64,000 nt of DNA from Citrobacter sp. FP75 (lineage in GTDB: Bacteria; Pseudomonadota; Gammaproteobacteria; Enterobacterales; Enterobacteriaceae): positions 248,001 through 312,000 of the forward strand of contig NZ_JAFDOE010000003.1 in NCBI RefSeq assembly GCF_018342065.1, given 5' to 3'. Below, one piece after another: positions 1-9,842 of this stretch. The translations under genes were made by a program, and so were the position numbers. Under the pieces are notes generated by a model that did no database searches, was not told the origin of the DNA, and was given only the letters and a program-made list of their open reading frames with translations. Positions within the stretch are counted from its first letter, which is position 1. Each line of letters begins with the position of its first letter.

Positions 1-116
1 AACCTTGCCAAATCACCTCGACCTTTACTGAAGAGGCTGAGGGCGTTCGTCTGGATATCGATTTTGTTTTCGCTTGCGAAGCCGAAACCCTGATCTTCCA
101 GCTGGGTCTGCGTTAA
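1..116 (+). CDS. yfcZ: YfcZ/YiiS family protein, 3' end only
   Basis: Only the last 37 codons are in the window; the frame runs from base 3 to a TAA at 114-116. The C-terminal peptide, which contains GVRLDIDF and ends in IFQLGLR, matches the end of E. coli YfcZ, a small protein of about 94 residues in the DUF406 family whose function is not known. Its place directly upstream of fadI, on the same strand, is the E. coli arrangement. The start and N-terminal cysteine-rich part lie outside the window, so the start codon cannot be judged. Confidence 0.88.
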   Translation, partial: PCQITSTFTEEAEGVRLDIDFVFACEAETLIFQLGLR

Positions 117-127
117 TCCCTTCTTTC

Positions 128-161
128 AATGCCCTTGTCACCTTCGGACAAGGGCATTTTC
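128..161 (+). terminator. rho-independent terminator after yfcZ
   Basis: A perfect 11-bp stem (ATGCCCTTGTC at 129-139 with GACAAGGGCAT at 147-157) has a 7-base loop and is followed by TTT. It separates yfcZ from the fadIJ promoter. Confidence 0.85.
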
Positions 162-249
162 GTAACAAGCAGTGATTATTCACTGTGTCATAGCTCCCAC
201 TTTCTTTTCTCTCCGCTTGGCTAAATGTAAAAAATTGGTTAAGACTGTG

Positions 250-266
250 ATCAGGTCAGACCACTT
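250..266 (+). promoter_or_regulatory. FadR operator upstream of fadI
   Basis: ATCAGGTCAGACCACTT is close to the FadR consensus, whose core is TGGTCNGACCA. It lies 25 bases upstream of the fadI start, where FadR without acyl-CoA would block transcription of fadIJ. FadR control of fadIJ is known in E. coli; the site call rests on the sequence match. Confidence 0.75.
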
Positions 267-291
267 ATTTTATTTTTTACAGGGGAGTGTT

Positions 292-1602
292 ATGAGTCAG
301 GCTTTACCGCTGGTTACCCGTCAGGGCGATCGCATCGCCATTGTGAGCGGACTGCGTACGCCATTTGCCCGTCAGGCGACCGCGTTTCATGGCATTCCCG
401 CCGTTGATTTGGGAAAAATGGTTGTCGGCGAACTGCTGGCACGCAGTGAAATTCCTGCCGACGTCATTGAACAACTGGTGTTTGGTCAGGTCGTGCAGAT
501 GCCGGAAGCGCCAAACATTGCCCGGGAAATCGTGCTGGGCACCGGGATGAACGTGCATACCGATGCCTTCAGCGTGAGCAGAGCCTGCGCCACCAGCTTT
601 CAGGCAGTGGCGAATGTCGCGGAAAGCCTGATGGCGGGAACCATCCGTGCGGGCATTGCCGGCGGGGCGGATTCCTCATCTGTGTTGCCGATTGGCGTCA
701 GCAAAAAGCTGGCGCGGGTGTTGGTAGACGTGAATAAAGCCCGCTCCACCGGCCAGCGGCTGAAGCTATTTTCCCGACTGCGTTTGCGCGATTTGATGCC
801 GGTTCCGCCTGCAGTTGCTGAGTATTCCACCGGTCTGCGCATGGGAGACACGGCGGAGCAAATGGCGAAAACTTACGGCATCACGCGTGAGCAACAGGAT
901 GCGCTGGCGCACCGTTCGCATCAGCGTGCCGCTCAGGCGTGGGTAGAAGGCAAGCTGGCCGATGAGGTGATGACCACCTATGCGCCGCCGTTCAAAGATC
1001 CTTTTTCAGAAGATAACAATATTCGCGGTAACTCTACGTTGGCGGATTACGCCAAACTGCGCCCGGCGTTTGACAGAAAACACGGCACCGTCACCGCGGC
1101 GAACAGTACCCCGTTGACCGACGGTGCCGCCGCGGTAATTTTGATGACGGAGTCCCGTGCAAAGGAGTTGGGACTGGTGCCGCTGGGCTATCTGCGCAGT
1201 TTTGCGTTTACCGCCATCGACGTCTGGCAGGATATGCTGCTGGGGCCGGCGTGGTCGACGCCGCTGGCTCTTGAGCGCGCAGGTCTGACCATGGCCGATC
1301 TCACGCTTATTGATATGCACGAAGCCTTTGCCGCACAGACGCTGGCGAATGTTCAACTGCTTGGCAGCGAACGTTTTGCCCGTGACGTACTGGGTAGGGC
1401 ACATGCCACTGGCGAAGTGGATGACAGCAAATTTAACGTACTGGGCGGTTCGATTGCCTATGGACACCCGTTCGCTGCGACCGGTGCGCGGATGATCACC
1501 CAAACGCTTCATGAACTACGACGTCGCGGCGGTGGATTTGGTCTGGTCACCGCGTGTGCGGCGGGTGGCCTGGGTGCGGCAATGGTTCTGGAGGCGGAAT
1601 AA
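292..1602 (+). CDS. fadI: 3-ketoacyl-CoA thiolase FadI
   Basis: Thiolase that cleaves 3-ketoacyl-CoA with CoA to acetyl-CoA and a shortened acyl-CoA; with FadJ it forms the second, mainly anaerobic, beta-oxidation complex. The 436-residue product equals the E. coli length. The nucleophilic cysteine is Cys99 in SRACATS, and His392 (AYGHPF) and Cys422 (TACAAGG) complete the thiolase active site. An in-frame extension back to base 172 exists, but the ATG at 292 follows a strong AGGGGAG ribosome site at 281-287 and gives the family N-terminus [12 protein letters not shown]. The stop overlaps the fadJ start (TAATG). A FadR operator precedes it. Confidence 0.97.
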   Translation: MSQALPLVTRQGDRIAIVSGLRTPFARQATAFHGIPAVDLGKMVVGELLARSEIPADVIEQLVFGQVVQMPEAPNIAREIVLGTGMNVHTDAFSVSRACATSFQAVANVAESLMAGTIRAGIAGGADSSSVLPIGVSKKLARVLVDVNKARSTGQRLKLFSRLRLRDLMPVPPAVAEYSTGLRMGDTAEQMAKTYGITREQQDALAHRSHQRAAQAWVEGKLADEVMTTYAPPFKDPFSEDNNIRGNSTLADYAKLRPAFDRKHGTVTAANSTPLTDGAAAVILMTESRAKELGLVPLGYLRSFAFTAIDVWQDMLLGPAWSTPLALERAGLTMADLTLIDMHEAFAAQTLANVQLLGSERFARDVLGRAHATGEVDDSKFNVLGGSIAYGHPFAATGARMITQTLHELRRRGGGFGLVTACAAGGLGAAMVLEAE

Positions 1603-3749
1603 TGGAAATGACATCGGCTTTTACGCTGCATGTGCGTCTGGATAACGTGGCGGTCGTTTCCATTGACGTACCCGGAGAGAAAATGAATACCCTGAAAGCG
1701 GAGTTTGCTTCTCAGGTGCGGGCTATTCTGAAACAAATTCGCGACAACAAAGATCTGCGCGGCGTGGTGTTTATTTCGGCGAAGCCGGATAATTTTATCG
1801 CCGGGGCGGATATTAACATGATCGGCAACTGCCGCAGTGCGCAGGAAGCCGAAACCCTGGCTCGTCAGGGGCAGCAGATAATGGCGGAAATTAATGCGTT
1901 GCCGATCCCGGTTATCGCGGCTATTCACGGTGCCTGCCTGGGCGGTGGTCTGGAGATGGCGCTGGCGTGCCATAACCGCATTTGCACCGATGACGTCAAA
2001 ACCGTATTGGGTCTTCCGGAAGTACAGCTTGGTCTGTTGCCCGGCTCCGGCGGCACGCAGCGATTACCACGTCTGATTGGCGTCAGTACCGCGCTGGACA
2101 TGATCCTGACCGGTAAACAATTACGAGCCAAACAAGCGCTGAAAGTGGGGCTGGTGGACGAAGTGGTGCCGCAGACCATTTTGCTGGAAGCGGCGGTGGA
2201 ACTGGCGAAAAAGGAGAGTTCGGTAAACCGCAGTTTGCCCGTGCGAGAACGTATTCTGGCCGGACCGTTGGGCCGGGCGATGCTGTTTCGTATGGTCAGT
2301 AAAAAGACGGCACAAAAAACGCAGGGCAATTACCCTGCAACGAACCGCATCCTTGAGGTGATTGAAACCGGTCTGGCACAGGGCAGCAGCAGCGGCTATG
2401 ACGCAGAAGCTCGCGCGTTTGGCGAACTGGCGATGACGTCGCAGTCTCAGGCCCTGCGTAACATTTTTTTTGCCAACACCGACGTGAAAAAAGATCCCGG
2501 TAGCGAGGCGCAACCCGGTCCGCTAAACAGCATAGGCGTCCTGGGCGGTGGCCTGATGGGTGGTGGTATTGCCTACGTGACGGCCTGTAAAGGCGGCTTG
2601 CCGGTACGTATCAAAGATATTAATACGAAGGGAATCAATCACGCGTTGAAGTACAGTTGGGATCAGCTTGAAACCAAAGTTCGCCGCCGCCATCTTAAAG
2701 CCGGTGAACGTGATAAACAGCTGGCGCTGATTTCAGGCACCACCGATTTTCGCGGTTTTGCACATCGTGATCTGGTTATTGAGGCGGTGTTTGAAGATCT
2801 GGCGTTAAAACAACAGATGGTGGCAGATGTTGAGCACAATTGCGCCGCTCATACTATTTTTGCCTCTAACACTTCATCTTTACCAATTGGCGATATTGCG
2901 GCTAACGCAGCACGGCCTGAGCAGGTCATTGGTTTGCACTTTTTTAGCCCAGTGGAAAAGATGCCGCTGGTAGAAGTTATCCCGCATGCTGCAACGTCTG
3001 AGCAGACGATTGCCACAACCGTTAAGCTGGCGAAAAAACAGGGGAAAACGCCGATTGTGGTGCGGGATAAAGCTGGGTTCTATGTGAATCGCATTCTTGC
3101 CCCGTACATCAACGAAGCCATCCGCTTACTGACCGAAGGCGAACGCGTCGAGCAGATTGATGCCGCGCTGGTAAAGTTTGGTTTTCCGGTAGGGCCAATC
3201 CAACTTTTGGATGAGGTCGGAATTGACACGGGCACTAAAATTATACCTGTACTGGAAGCGGCTTATGGTGAACGTTTTAGCGCGCCTGCAAATGTTGTTG
3301 CTTCAATTTTGAATGACGATCGCAAAGGTAGAAAAAATGGTCGGGGTTTCTATCTTTATGGTGCGAAAGGGCGTAAAAGCAAAAAACAGGTCGACCCTGC
3401 AATTTATACGCTTATTGGCGCTCAGGGGCAGGGCCGACTTACGGGGGCGCAGATCGCAGAGCGGTGCGTCATGTTAATGCTTAACGAAGCGGCACGCTGT
3501 TTTGATGAGCAAATTATCCGCAGCGCGCGCGATGGCGACATCGGCGCGGTATTTGGTATTGGTTTTCCGCCATTCCTCGGCGGCCCGTTCCGGTATATGG
3601 ACTCTCTCGGTGCGGGTGAAGTGGTTGCGGTTCTGCAACGACTGACCACGCAATATGGTTCCCGGTTTACACCGTGTGAACAATTGTTGCTGATGGCGGA
3701 ACGCGGTGAAAGTTTCTGGACGTACGGGGAAACTGACCTGAATTCATGA
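1602..3749 (+). CDS. fadJ: Multifunctional fatty-acid oxidation protein FadJ
   Basis: Alpha subunit of the FadIJ complex, with enoyl-CoA hydratase and 3-hydroxyacyl-CoA dehydrogenase activities (and epimerase/isomerase activities by family). The product has 715 residues (E. coli 714). An N-terminal crotonase domain covers about residues 1-190 with the oxyanion-hole segment [13 protein letters not shown] Rossmann NAD-binding motif GGGLMGGG follows near residue 315, and then the two C-terminal 3-hydroxyacyl-CoA dehydrogenase domains. The start chosen is the ATG at 1602, which overlaps the fadI stop and implies translational coupling; the upstream in-frame extension would overlap fadI needlessly. 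Confidence 0.97.
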   Translation: MEMTSAFTLHVRLDNVAVVSIDVPGEKMNTLKAEFASQVRAILKQIRDNKDLRGVVFISAKPDNFIAGADINMIGNCRSAQEAETLARQGQQIMAEINALPIPVIAAIHGACLGGGLEMALACHNRICTDDVKTVLGLPEVQLGLLPGSGGTQRLPRLIGVSTALDMILTGKQLRAKQALKVGLVDEVVPQTILLEAAVELAKKESSVNRSLPVRERILAGPLGRAMLFRMVSKKTAQKTQGNYPATNRILEVIETGLAQGSSSGYDAEARAFGELAMTSQSQALRNIFFANTDVKKDPGSEAQPGPLNSIGVLGGGLMGGGIAYVTACKGGLPVRIKDINTKGINHALKYSWDQLETKVRRRHLKAGERDKQLALISGTTDFRGFAHRDLVIEAVFEDLALKQQMVADVEHNCAAHTIFASNTSSLPIGDIAANAARPEQVIGLHFFSPVEKMPLVEVIPHAATSEQTIATTVKLAKKQGKTPIVVRDKAGFYVNRILAPYINEAIRLLTEGERVEQIDAALVKFGFPVGPIQLLDEVGIDTGTKIIPVLEAAYGERFSAPANVVASILNDDRKGRKNGRGFYLYGAKGRKSKKQVDPAIYTLIGAQGQGRLTGAQIAERCVMLMLNEAARCFDEQIIRSARDGDIGAVFGIGFPPFLGGPFRYMDSLGAGEVVAVLQRLTTQYGSRFTPCEQLLLMAERGESFWTYGETDLNS

Positions 3750-3957
3750 GGTCAAAGGTAAGATGAATCCGCACCGAATGTATGACTTACGCTCAAAATG
3801 TAAACAGAGATTGACTATACTTACGCCATTAAGGTAAAAAACAGCGTTTCATTCGGTGAATGGATAAGGCACAATGCCGGCCACCACAAATTTACCATCG
3901 CCAATAGGGGCTTTGGCTAAAGATGTTGGTGTTTCTGGTTAACAAAAGCGGTGCAAT

Positions 3958-4443
3958 ATGCAAGTTTTTATCATGCGTCACGGCGACGCGGCCCTCGATG
4001 CCGCCAGTGATTCGGTTCGTCCCTTAACCTCCTGTGGTTGTGATGAATCTCGCCTGATGGCGAACTGGCTGAAAGGTCAAAAAGTGGATATCGAACGTGT
4101 TCTGGTGAGCCCGTTCCTGCGAGCCGAACAAACGCTGGATGTGGTTGGGGAGTGTATGAACCTACCAGCCGGTGTGGATGTTTTGCCGGAGCTGACTCCC
4201 TGCGGCGATGTTGGTCTGGTCAACGCCTATTTACAGGCTCTGGCCAATGAAGGTGTCGCCACGGCGCTGGTCATTTCTCACTTGCCTTTGGTGGGATATC
4301 TCGTGTCAGAGCTTTGCCCTGGTGAAACGCCGCCGATGTTTACCACATCTGCGATTGCCAGCGTAACGCTTGATGAGAGTGGAAAAGGCGTTTTCAACTG
4401 GCAGATGAGCCCGTGTAACCTGAAAATGGCAAAAGCGATTTAA
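3958..4443 (+). CDS. sixA: Phosphohistidine phosphatase SixA
   Basis: Small histidine-phosphatase-fold enzyme that removes phosphate from phosphohistidine. In E. coli it acts on the HPt domain of ArcB and on the nitrogen PTS protein NPr. The 161 residues match the E. coli length. The signature RHG is at residues 7-9, with His8 the expected nucleophile, and a second conserved histidine lies in VISHLPLVG. It sits alone between fadJ and smrB, with about 200 bases of upstream space that could carry its own promoter. In E. coli K-12 a fimbrial cluster lies between sixA and smrB; here the two are 74 bases apart. Confidence 0.95.
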   Translation: MQVFIMRHGDAALDAASDSVRPLTSCGCDESRLMANWLKGQKVDIERVLVSPFLRAEQTLDVVGECMNLPAGVDVLPELTPCGDVGLVNAYLQALANEGVATALVISHLPLVGYLVSELCPGETPPMFTTSAIASVTLDESGKGVFNWQMSPCNLKMAKAI

Positions 4444-4445
4444 TC

Positions 4446-4476
4446 AGGCCGGATAAGGCTAAGCCGCTATCCGGAA
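4446..4476. repeat. REP-like palindrome
   Basis: CCGGATA (4449-4455) and TATCCGG (4468-4474) flank a short loop just past the sixA stop. This is the typical sequence and position of an enterobacterial REP unit. Confidence 0.7.
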
Positions 4477-4480
4477 AATC

Positions 4481-4512
4481 AAAGAGCCGCAACTGCGGCT
4501 CTTTCTGTTTTT
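4481..4512. terminator. terminator between convergent sixA and smrB
   Basis: The perfect 10-bp stem AAAGAGCCGC/GCGGCTCTTT (4481-4490 and 4495-4504) has a 4-base loop and a T-rich 3' side on the plus strand. It can serve sixA, and possibly smrB on the other strand. Confidence 0.85.
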
Positions 4513-4517
4513 CTTTC

Positions 4518-5069
4518 TCAGGGAAGTTCTGGCGGCAGCCACTCTTCCACTTCAATCAGCACCAGCAGCGCGGCGTCGCCGCCATACTCTTTAGGCGCCT
4601 GATGAAAAGCCATCACGTGTGGGTGTTGTGCCAGCCAAAGCGGCGTTTGCTGTTTCAGAACATGTTTTCCGTGGCCATGCATGACGCAGGCGCAGAAAAC
4701 GTGTTCACGACGACAGGCGGCAATCAGCGCGCCAAGTTCCTGTTTAGCCTGCTGTTGCGTCAGTCCGTGTAAATCAAGAAACAGTTCTGGGGAGTAGTCG
4801 CCACGGCGCATTTTCTTCAGTTCAAAGTGGCTGACGTCGGCGCGCAGATATCTTACCGGGCCTTCCGTATTCAGCAACGGCTGAAATTCATCAGAGAAGT
4901 AGTGGCTGGCATCAGCCTGTTCCTGCAACAGCCTTTTGACCGGCACCTCGGTGATTTTTTTACGCGGTGTCCGATGGACAATAGTGTCCTGCTTAATTTG
5001 ACGAGTGCCGGTCATCAACTGGCGAAACAGCGTCTGATCCTCCTCGCTGAGCGATGTTTTCTTTTTCAT
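4518..5069 (-). CDS. smrB: Ribosome-rescue endonuclease SmrB
   Basis: Smr-domain nuclease that cuts mRNA at collided ribosomes and so opens the way for ribosome rescue. The product is 183 residues, as in E. coli. A charged N-terminal extension ([15 protein letters not shown]) precedes the Smr domain, which carries the hallmark DLHGLT near residue 98 and HGHGKHVLK near residue 130. It is transcribed away from prmB, so the space at 5070-5235 must hold both promoters. The E. coli fimbrial genes that adjoin smrB in K-12 are missing here. Confidence 0.95.
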   Translation of the reverse strand: MKKKTSLSEEDQTLFRQLMTGTRQIKQDTIVHRTPRKKITEVPVKRLLQEQADASHYFSDEFQPLLNTEGPVRYLRADVSHFELKKMRRGDYSPELFLDLHGLTQQQAKQELGALIAACRREHVFCACVMHGHGKHVLKQQTPLWLAQHPHVMAFHQAPKEYGGDAALLVLIEVEEWLPPELP

Positions 5070-5235
5070 TTGAGCGTCTCATCTTTTATTTTCCGTTAGT
5101 TTAACCCGACTCGGCAGGCATCCGATCGCTTAAAACGCAATTTTCGCGCTCAGGCTCCGCGTGAATGCTGATTTATCGCCGTCTTCGTGGCAAACTAGCC
5201 GCCGAATTTAATACGAGCATGCCCTGGAGGAATAC

Positions 5236-6168
5236 GTGGATAAAATTTTCGTTGATGAAGCAGTGAGTGAACTGCATACCATTCAGGACATGTTGCGTTG
5301 GGCGGTCAGCCGTTTTAGCGCGGCGAATATCTGGTATGGCCACGGGACGGATAACCCATGGGATGAAGCGGTACAGCTGGTGTTGCCGTCGCTCTACCTG
5401 CCGCTGGATATCCCAGAAGATATGCGCACCGCACGTCTGACCTCCAGCGAGCGCCACCGCATTGTTGAGCGTGTGATTCGCCGCGTCAATGAACGCATCC
5501 CGGTTGCTTACCTGACCAACAAAGCCTGGTTCTGCGGCCACGAATTCTATGTCGATGAACGTGTGCTGGTGCCGCGCTCACCGATTGGCGAGCTGATTAA
5601 TAATCGCTTTGCCGGTCTTATCAACGAGCAGCCGCAGCACATTCTTGATATGTGTACCGGTAGCGGCTGTATCGCGATCGCCTGTGCGTATGCCTTCCCG
5701 GAAGCTGAAGTGGACGCGGTCGATATTTCCACTGATGCGCTGGCGGTGACCGAGCACAATATTGAAGAACATGGTTTGATCCATCACGTGACGCCGATCC
5801 GCTCCGATCTGTTCCGTGACCTGTTGAAAGTGCAGTATGACCTGATTGTGACCAACCCGCCGTATGTGGATGCGGAAGATATGTCCGATCTGCCTAATGA
5901 GTATCGCCATGAACCAGAGCTGGGACTGGCGTCTGGCAGCGATGGGCTGAAGCTCACCCGCCGCATTCTGGGCAATGCGCCGGACTACCTGTCAGACAAC
6001 GGTATTCTGATTTGTGAAGTCGGTAACAGCATGGTACATCTGATGGAACAATATCCGGATGTGCCGTTTACGTGGCTGGAATTCGACAACGGCGGCGAAG
6101 GCGTATTTATGCTGACTAAAGAGCAGCTGATCGCCGCTCGTGAGCATTTCAGCATCTATAAAGATTAA
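5236..6168 (+). CDS. prmB: Ribosomal protein uL3 glutamine methyltransferase PrmB
   Basis: SAM-dependent methyltransferase that N5-methylates a glutamine of ribosomal protein uL3. The 310 residues equal the E. coli enzyme. The SAM-binding motif I is seen as [14 protein letters not shown] near residue 137, and the catalytic NPPY motif as [12 protein letters not shown] near residue 200. The start is GTG at 5236, preceded by a CTGGAGG ribosome site at 5224-5230. It begins a compact same-strand run through yfcL; aroC starts 37 bases after its stop. Confidence 0.96.
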   Translation: MDKIFVDEAVSELHTIQDMLRWAVSRFSAANIWYGHGTDNPWDEAVQLVLPSLYLPLDIPEDMRTARLTSSERHRIVERVIRRVNERIPVAYLTNKAWFCGHEFYVDERVLVPRSPIGELINNRFAGLINEQPQHILDMCTGSGCIAIACAYAFPEAEVDAVDISTDALAVTEHNIEEHGLIHHVTPIRSDLFRDLLKVQYDLIVTNPPYVDAEDMSDLPNEYRHEPELGLASGSDGLKLTRRILGNAPDYLSDNGILICEVGNSMVHLMEQYPDVPFTWLEFDNGGEGVFMLTKEQLIAAREHFSIYKD

Positions 6169-6205
6169 CGACACGCGCACATACAACAATGATAACGGAG
6201 CGGTG

Positions 6206-7291
6206 ATGGCAGGAAACACAATTGGACAACTCTTTCGCGTAACGACCTTCGGCGAATCACACGGGCTGGCGCTCGGCTGTATCGTGGATGGCGTTCCGCC
6301 GGGCATTCCTCTGACTGAAGCTGACCTGCAGCACGATCTCGACAGACGGCGTCCGGGAACTTCGCGTTACACTACGCAACGTCGCGAGCCGGATCAGGTG
6401 AAGATCCTCTCTGGCGTGTTTGAAGGCGTCACCACCGGTACCAGTATTGGCCTGCTGATCGAAAATACCGATCAGCGTTCACAGGATTACGGCGCGATTA
6501 AGGATGTTTTCCGTCCTGGCCATGCCGACTATACCTATGAGCAGAAATATGGCGTGCGTGACTACCGTGGCGGCGGGCGTTCTTCCGCGCGCGAAACGGC
6601 GATGCGCGTGGCAGCCGGGGCGATTGCCAAAAAATATCTGGCGCAGAAATTCGGCGTCGAAATTCGCGGCTGTCTGACTCAGATGGGCGATATTCCGCTG
6701 GAGATCAAAGACTGGTCTCAGGTCGAGCTTAACCCGTTCTTTTGCCCGGATCCGGACAAAATCACGGCGCTGGATGAACTGATGCGTGCGCTCAAGAAAG
6801 AGGGCGATTCCATCGGAGCAAAAGTGACCGTGGTTGCAAGCCACGTACCGGCGGGTCTCGGCGAACCTGTTTTTGACCGTCTGGATGCCGACATTGCCCA
6901 TGCGTTGATGAGCATTAATGCGGTCAAAGGCGTGGAGATTGGCGACGGCTTCGAGGTTGTTGCGCTGCGCGGCAGTCAGAATCGTGATGAAATCACTAAA
7001 GAAGGTTTCCAGAGCAACCATGCGGGCGGCATTCTGGGGGGGATCAGCAGCGGGCAACAAATTGTTGCGCATATGGCGCTGAAACCGACGTCCAGTATTA
7101 CCGTTCCCGGACGCACCATTAACCGCTTTGGTGAAGAAGTCGAAATGATAACCAAAGGACGTCATGATCCGTGTGTTGGGATCCGCGCTGTGCCGATCGC
7201 AGAAGCGATGCTGGCGATTGTGCTGATGGATCACCTGCTGCGTCAGCGGGCGCAGAATGCGGATGTAAAGACGGACATTCCACGCTGGTAA
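6206..7291 (+). CDS. aroC: Chorismate synthase
   Basis: Last common step of aromatic biosynthesis: 5-enolpyruvylshikimate-3-phosphate to chorismate, using reduced FMN. The product is 361 residues, the standard length. The family signatures GESHG (residues 16-20), the [11 protein letters not shown] segment and the C-terminal [17 protein letters not shown] are present. The ATG at 6206 gives the known N-terminus [12 protein letters not shown] and follows a GATAACGGAG ribosome site; an in-frame ORF opens back to 6140 inside prmB but is not supported. mepA follows after 2 bases, so the two are probably cotranscribed. Confidence 0.97.
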   Translation: MAGNTIGQLFRVTTFGESHGLALGCIVDGVPPGIPLTEADLQHDLDRRRPGTSRYTTQRREPDQVKILSGVFEGVTTGTSIGLLIENTDQRSQDYGAIKDVFRPGHADYTYEQKYGVRDYRGGGRSSARETAMRVAAGAIAKKYLAQKFGVEIRGCLTQMGDIPLEIKDWSQVELNPFFCPDPDKITALDELMRALKKEGDSIGAKVTVVASHVPAGLGEPVFDRLDADIAHALMSINAVKGVEIGDGFEVVALRGSQNRDEITKEGFQSNHAGGILGGISSGQQIVAHMALKPTSSITVPGRTINRFGEEVEMITKGRHDPCVGIRAVPIAEAMLAIVLMDHLLRQRAQNADVKTDIPRW

Positions 7292-7293
7292 AG

Positions 7294-8118
7294 ATGAAAA
7301 AAACGGCACTTGCGGCGCTGGCTCTTTTTGCCAGTACCGCCTGTCTGGCGGCGACGCCCTGGCAGAAAATTACCCACCCGGTGGCAGGCAGCGCACAGTC
7401 CATCGGTGCGTTCTCCAATGGTTGCATTGTTGGCGCAGATACGCTGCCCGTGCAGTCAGAACACTATCAGGTGATGCGCACCGATCAACGTCGCTATTTT
7501 GGTCATCCGGACCTGGTGACGTTTATCCAGCGTTTGAGCACCCAGGCCAGTAACCTTGGATTGGGCACGGTGTTAATCGGCGATATGGGTATGCCGGCCG
7601 GTGGGCGTTTTAACGGCGGACACGCCAGCCACCAGACGGGACTGGACGTCGATATTTTCCTGCAATTACCGAAAACGCGCTGGACCCAGTCGCAACTGCT
7701 GCGGCCCCAGGCGTTGGATCTGGTATCACAGGATGGCAAGCGGGTTGTGCCGTCATTGTGGAAGCCAGAGATTTTCAGCCTGATCAGGCTGGCGGCAAAA
7801 GATAATGAAGTCACACGTATTTTCGTGAATCCGGCGATTAAGCAGCAACTTTGTCTGGATGCAGGGACCGACAGGGACTGGTTGCGTAAAGTGCGGCCAT
7901 GGTTCCAGCACCGTGCGCATATGCACGTACGGTTACGTTGTCCTGCCGACAGTCTTGAGTGCGAAGATCAACCGTTACCGCCACCGGGTGACGGCTGTGG
8001 CGCGGAGCTACAAAGCTGGTTCGAACCTCCAAAACCTGTAACCACCAAGCCTGAGAAGAAGACACCGCCCCCGTTGCCGCCTTCCTGCCAGGCGCTGCTG
8101 GATGAGCATGTACTCTAA
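7294..8118 (+). CDS. mepA: Penicillin-insensitive murein endopeptidase MepA
   Basis: Periplasmic zinc peptidase (LAS family, M74) that cuts D-Ala-mDAP cross-links in peptidoglycan. The product has 274 residues, as in E. coli. A signal peptide is seen at residues 1-19, with cleavage after CLA before ATPWQ. The zinc ligands expected by homology are His113 and Asp120 in [11 protein letters not shown] and His211 in HRAHMHVRL. The tail is rich in proline and lysine. The in-frame ORF extends back into aroC, but the ATG at 7294 is the one that yields the signal peptide. Its stop overlaps the yfcA start. Confidence 0.95.
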   Translation: MKKTALAALALFASTACLAATPWQKITHPVAGSAQSIGAFSNGCIVGADTLPVQSEHYQVMRTDQRRYFGHPDLVTFIQRLSTQASNLGLGTVLIGDMGMPAGGRFNGGHASHQTGLDVDIFLQLPKTRWTQSQLLRPQALDLVSQDGKRVVPSLWKPEIFSLIRLAAKDNEVTRIFVNPAIKQQLCLDAGTDRDWLRKVRPWFQHRAHMHVRLRCPADSLECEDQPLPPPGDGCGAELQSWFEPPKPVTTKPEKKTPPPLPPSCQALLDEHVL

Positions 8119-8927
8119 TGGATCATTTTGCCTCTCTGTTTATGGTGTCTCCGCTGTTGCTGGGCGTTCTTTTTTTTGTGGCAATACTGGCGGGATTTAT
8201 TGATTCTCTGGCGGGGGGCGGTGGCTTACTCACCATCCCTGCGTTGATGGCTGCCGGTATGCCGCCAGCACAGGCGCTGGCAACCAATAAACTGCAGGCC
8301 TGTGGGGGATCGATCTCTTCCTCGCTGTATTTTATTCGCCGGGGCGTGGTGAATCTGGCGGATCAAAAACTCAACATCTTTATGACCTTTATTGGGTCAA
8401 TGAGCGGCGCGCTGCTGGTTCAGCATGTGCAATCGGATATTTTGCGCCAGATCCTGCCGGTTCTGGTTATCTGTATTGGCCTTTACTTTCTGTTGATGCC
8501 GAAAGTGGGTGAAGAAGACCGGCAGCGTCGGTTGCATGGTCTACCTTTTGCGCTGATAGCCGGAGGCTGCGTCGGTTTCTACGACGGTTTCTTTGGCCCG
8601 GCAGCCGGGTCGTTTTATGCGCTCTGCTTTGTCATGCTGTGCGGCTACAATCTGGCGAAATCCACGGCACACGCCAAAGTCTTGAATGCCACCTCAAATA
8701 TTGGCGGGCTACTGTTATTTGCCCTCGGCGGCAAAGTGATTTGGGCAACCGGTTTTGTGATGCTCATTGGCCAGTTTATTGGCGCGCGGATGGGGTCGCG
8801 ACTGGTGCTCAGCAAAGGACAAAAACTGATTCGGCCAATGATCGTCATTGTCTCCGCGGTGATGAGCGCCAAGCTACTTTACGATAACCATGGACAGGAG
8901 ATTCTCCACTGGCTGGGGATGAACTAA
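8118..8927 (+). CDS. yfcA: TSUP-family inner-membrane transporter YfcA
   Basis: Member of the TSUP (TauE/SafE, formerly DUF81) family, whose known members export sulfite or organosulfur anions; the substrate of YfcA is not established. The 269 residues form about seven or eight hydrophobic segments with two repeated halves. The conserved N-terminal GFIDSLAGGGGLLTIPAL and the second-half GFYDGFFGPAAGSF are the family's glycine/proline-rich motifs. Start and stop overlap mepA and epmC (TAATG on each side), so it is embedded in a translationally coupled run. Confidence 0.9.
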   Translation: MDHFASLFMVSPLLLGVLFFVAILAGFIDSLAGGGGLLTIPALMAAGMPPAQALATNKLQACGGSISSSLYFIRRGVVNLADQKLNIFMTFIGSMSGALLVQHVQSDILRQILPVLVICIGLYFLLMPKVGEEDRQRRLHGLPFALIAGGCVGFYDGFFGPAAGSFYALCFVMLCGYNLAKSTAHAKVLNATSNIGGLLLFALGGKVIWATGFVMLIGQFIGARMGSRLVLSKGQKLIRPMIVIVSAVMSAKLLYDNHGQEILHWLGMN

Positions 8928-9475
8928 TGAATAATACCCATCACTACGATCAGTTAATTGAGATTTTTAACGGCTGCTTTGCCGATGAATTTAATACCCG
9001 TCTGATTAAAGGCGACGATGAACCGATCTATCTTCCTGCTGATGCGGAATTACCGTACCACCGCATCGTTTTTGCACATGGTTATTACGCCAGCGCGTTA
9101 CACGAAATTTCCCATTGGTGCATTGCCGGTAAAGCCCGTCGTGAGCTGGTCGACTTCGGTTACTGGTACTGCCCGGATGGGCGTGACGCCAAAACACAAT
9201 GTCAGTTTGAAGACGTGGAAGTGAAGCCGCAGGCTTTTGACTGGCTATTTTGCATGGCGGCGGGATACCCGTTTAACGTCAGCTGTGACAACCTGGAAGG
9301 CGACTTTGAGCCGGATCGCGTGATGTTCCAGCGCCGTGTTCACGCCCAGGTAATGGAGTATCTGGAAAAAGGCATCCCTGAGCGTCCAGCGCGTTTCATC
9401 AAGGCGCTACAGAATTATTATCACACGCCTGAACTTAAGGCGGAACAATTCCCGTGGCCCGAAGCGCTCAACTGA
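8927..9475 (+). CDS. epmC: Elongation factor P hydroxylase EpmC
   Basis: Hydroxylates the beta-lysylated lysine of elongation factor P, the last step of that modification after EpmA and EpmB. The 182 residues match E. coli EpmC (YfcM). A metal-binding HExxH-like site is visible as HEISH at residues 59-63, within a region that also holds paired cysteines. It overlaps the yfcA stop and is followed after 32 bases by yfcL. The neighbourhood (prmB, epmC, mnmC) is rich in modification enzymes of the translation machinery. Confidence 0.93.
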   Translation: MNNTHHYDQLIEIFNGCFADEFNTRLIKGDDEPIYLPADAELPYHRIVFAHGYYASALHEISHWCIAGKARRELVDFGYWYCPDGRDAKTQCQFEDVEVKPQAFDWLFCMAAGYPFNVSCDNLEGDFEPDRVMFQRRVHAQVMEYLEKGIPERPARFIKALQNYYHTPELKAEQFPWPEALN

Positions 9476-9507
9476 AGTGGCAGCCACGTTTACAATGAGG
9501 AAAGAAG

Positions 9508-9786
9508 ATGATCGCGGAGTTTGAATCACGCATTCTGGCACTAATCGACGATATGGTAGAACACGCCAGCGATGATGAGCTATTTGCCAGTGGGTATTTG
9601 CGTGGACACTTGACGCTGGCCGTGGCAGAACTGGACGGTGGTGAGGACCATTCCGCTGAGGCATTGTACGCCAATGTTACCAGCAGCCTGGAAAAAGCTA
9701 TCAGCGCGGGCGAACTCTCGCCGCGTGACCAGGCGTTAGTGAAAGAGATGTGGGACACGTTGTTCCAGAAGGCGACGCAACAATAA
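9508..9786 (+). CDS. yfcL: YfcL family protein, unknown function
   Basis: A 92-residue soluble, acidic, mostly helical protein that matches E. coli YfcL along its whole length (N-terminus [14 protein letters not shown]). No catalytic motif, signal peptide or membrane segment is visible. A good ribosome site (GAGGAAAG at 9498-9505) precedes the ATG. It closes the prmB-to-yfcL run and is separated from the convergent mnmC by a REP-like palindrome. No function can be assigned. Confidence 0.88.
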   Translation: MIAEFESRILALIDDMVEHASDDELFASGYLRGHLTLAVAELDGGEDHSAEALYANVTSSLEKAISAGELSPRDQALVKEMWDTLFQKATQQ

Positions 9787-9793
9787 TTACCTT

Positions 9794-9829
9794 ACGGACC
9801 GGGTGGCGTTAACCGCTTATCCGGTCCGC
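9794..9829. repeat. REP-like palindrome between yfcL and mnmC
   Basis: CGGACCGG (9795-9802) and CCGGTCCG (9821-9828) enclose a GTGGCGTTAACCGCTTAT core typical of REP units. It lies between two convergent genes and may stabilise or end both transcripts. Confidence 0.7.
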
Positions 9830-9842
9830 AATGATGACCTCA

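Noticed and set aside
172-291. N-terminal extension of fadI
   Set aside because: The frame is open, but it covers the FadR operator and the promoter region, and the ATG at 292 has a strong ribosome site and the family N-terminus.
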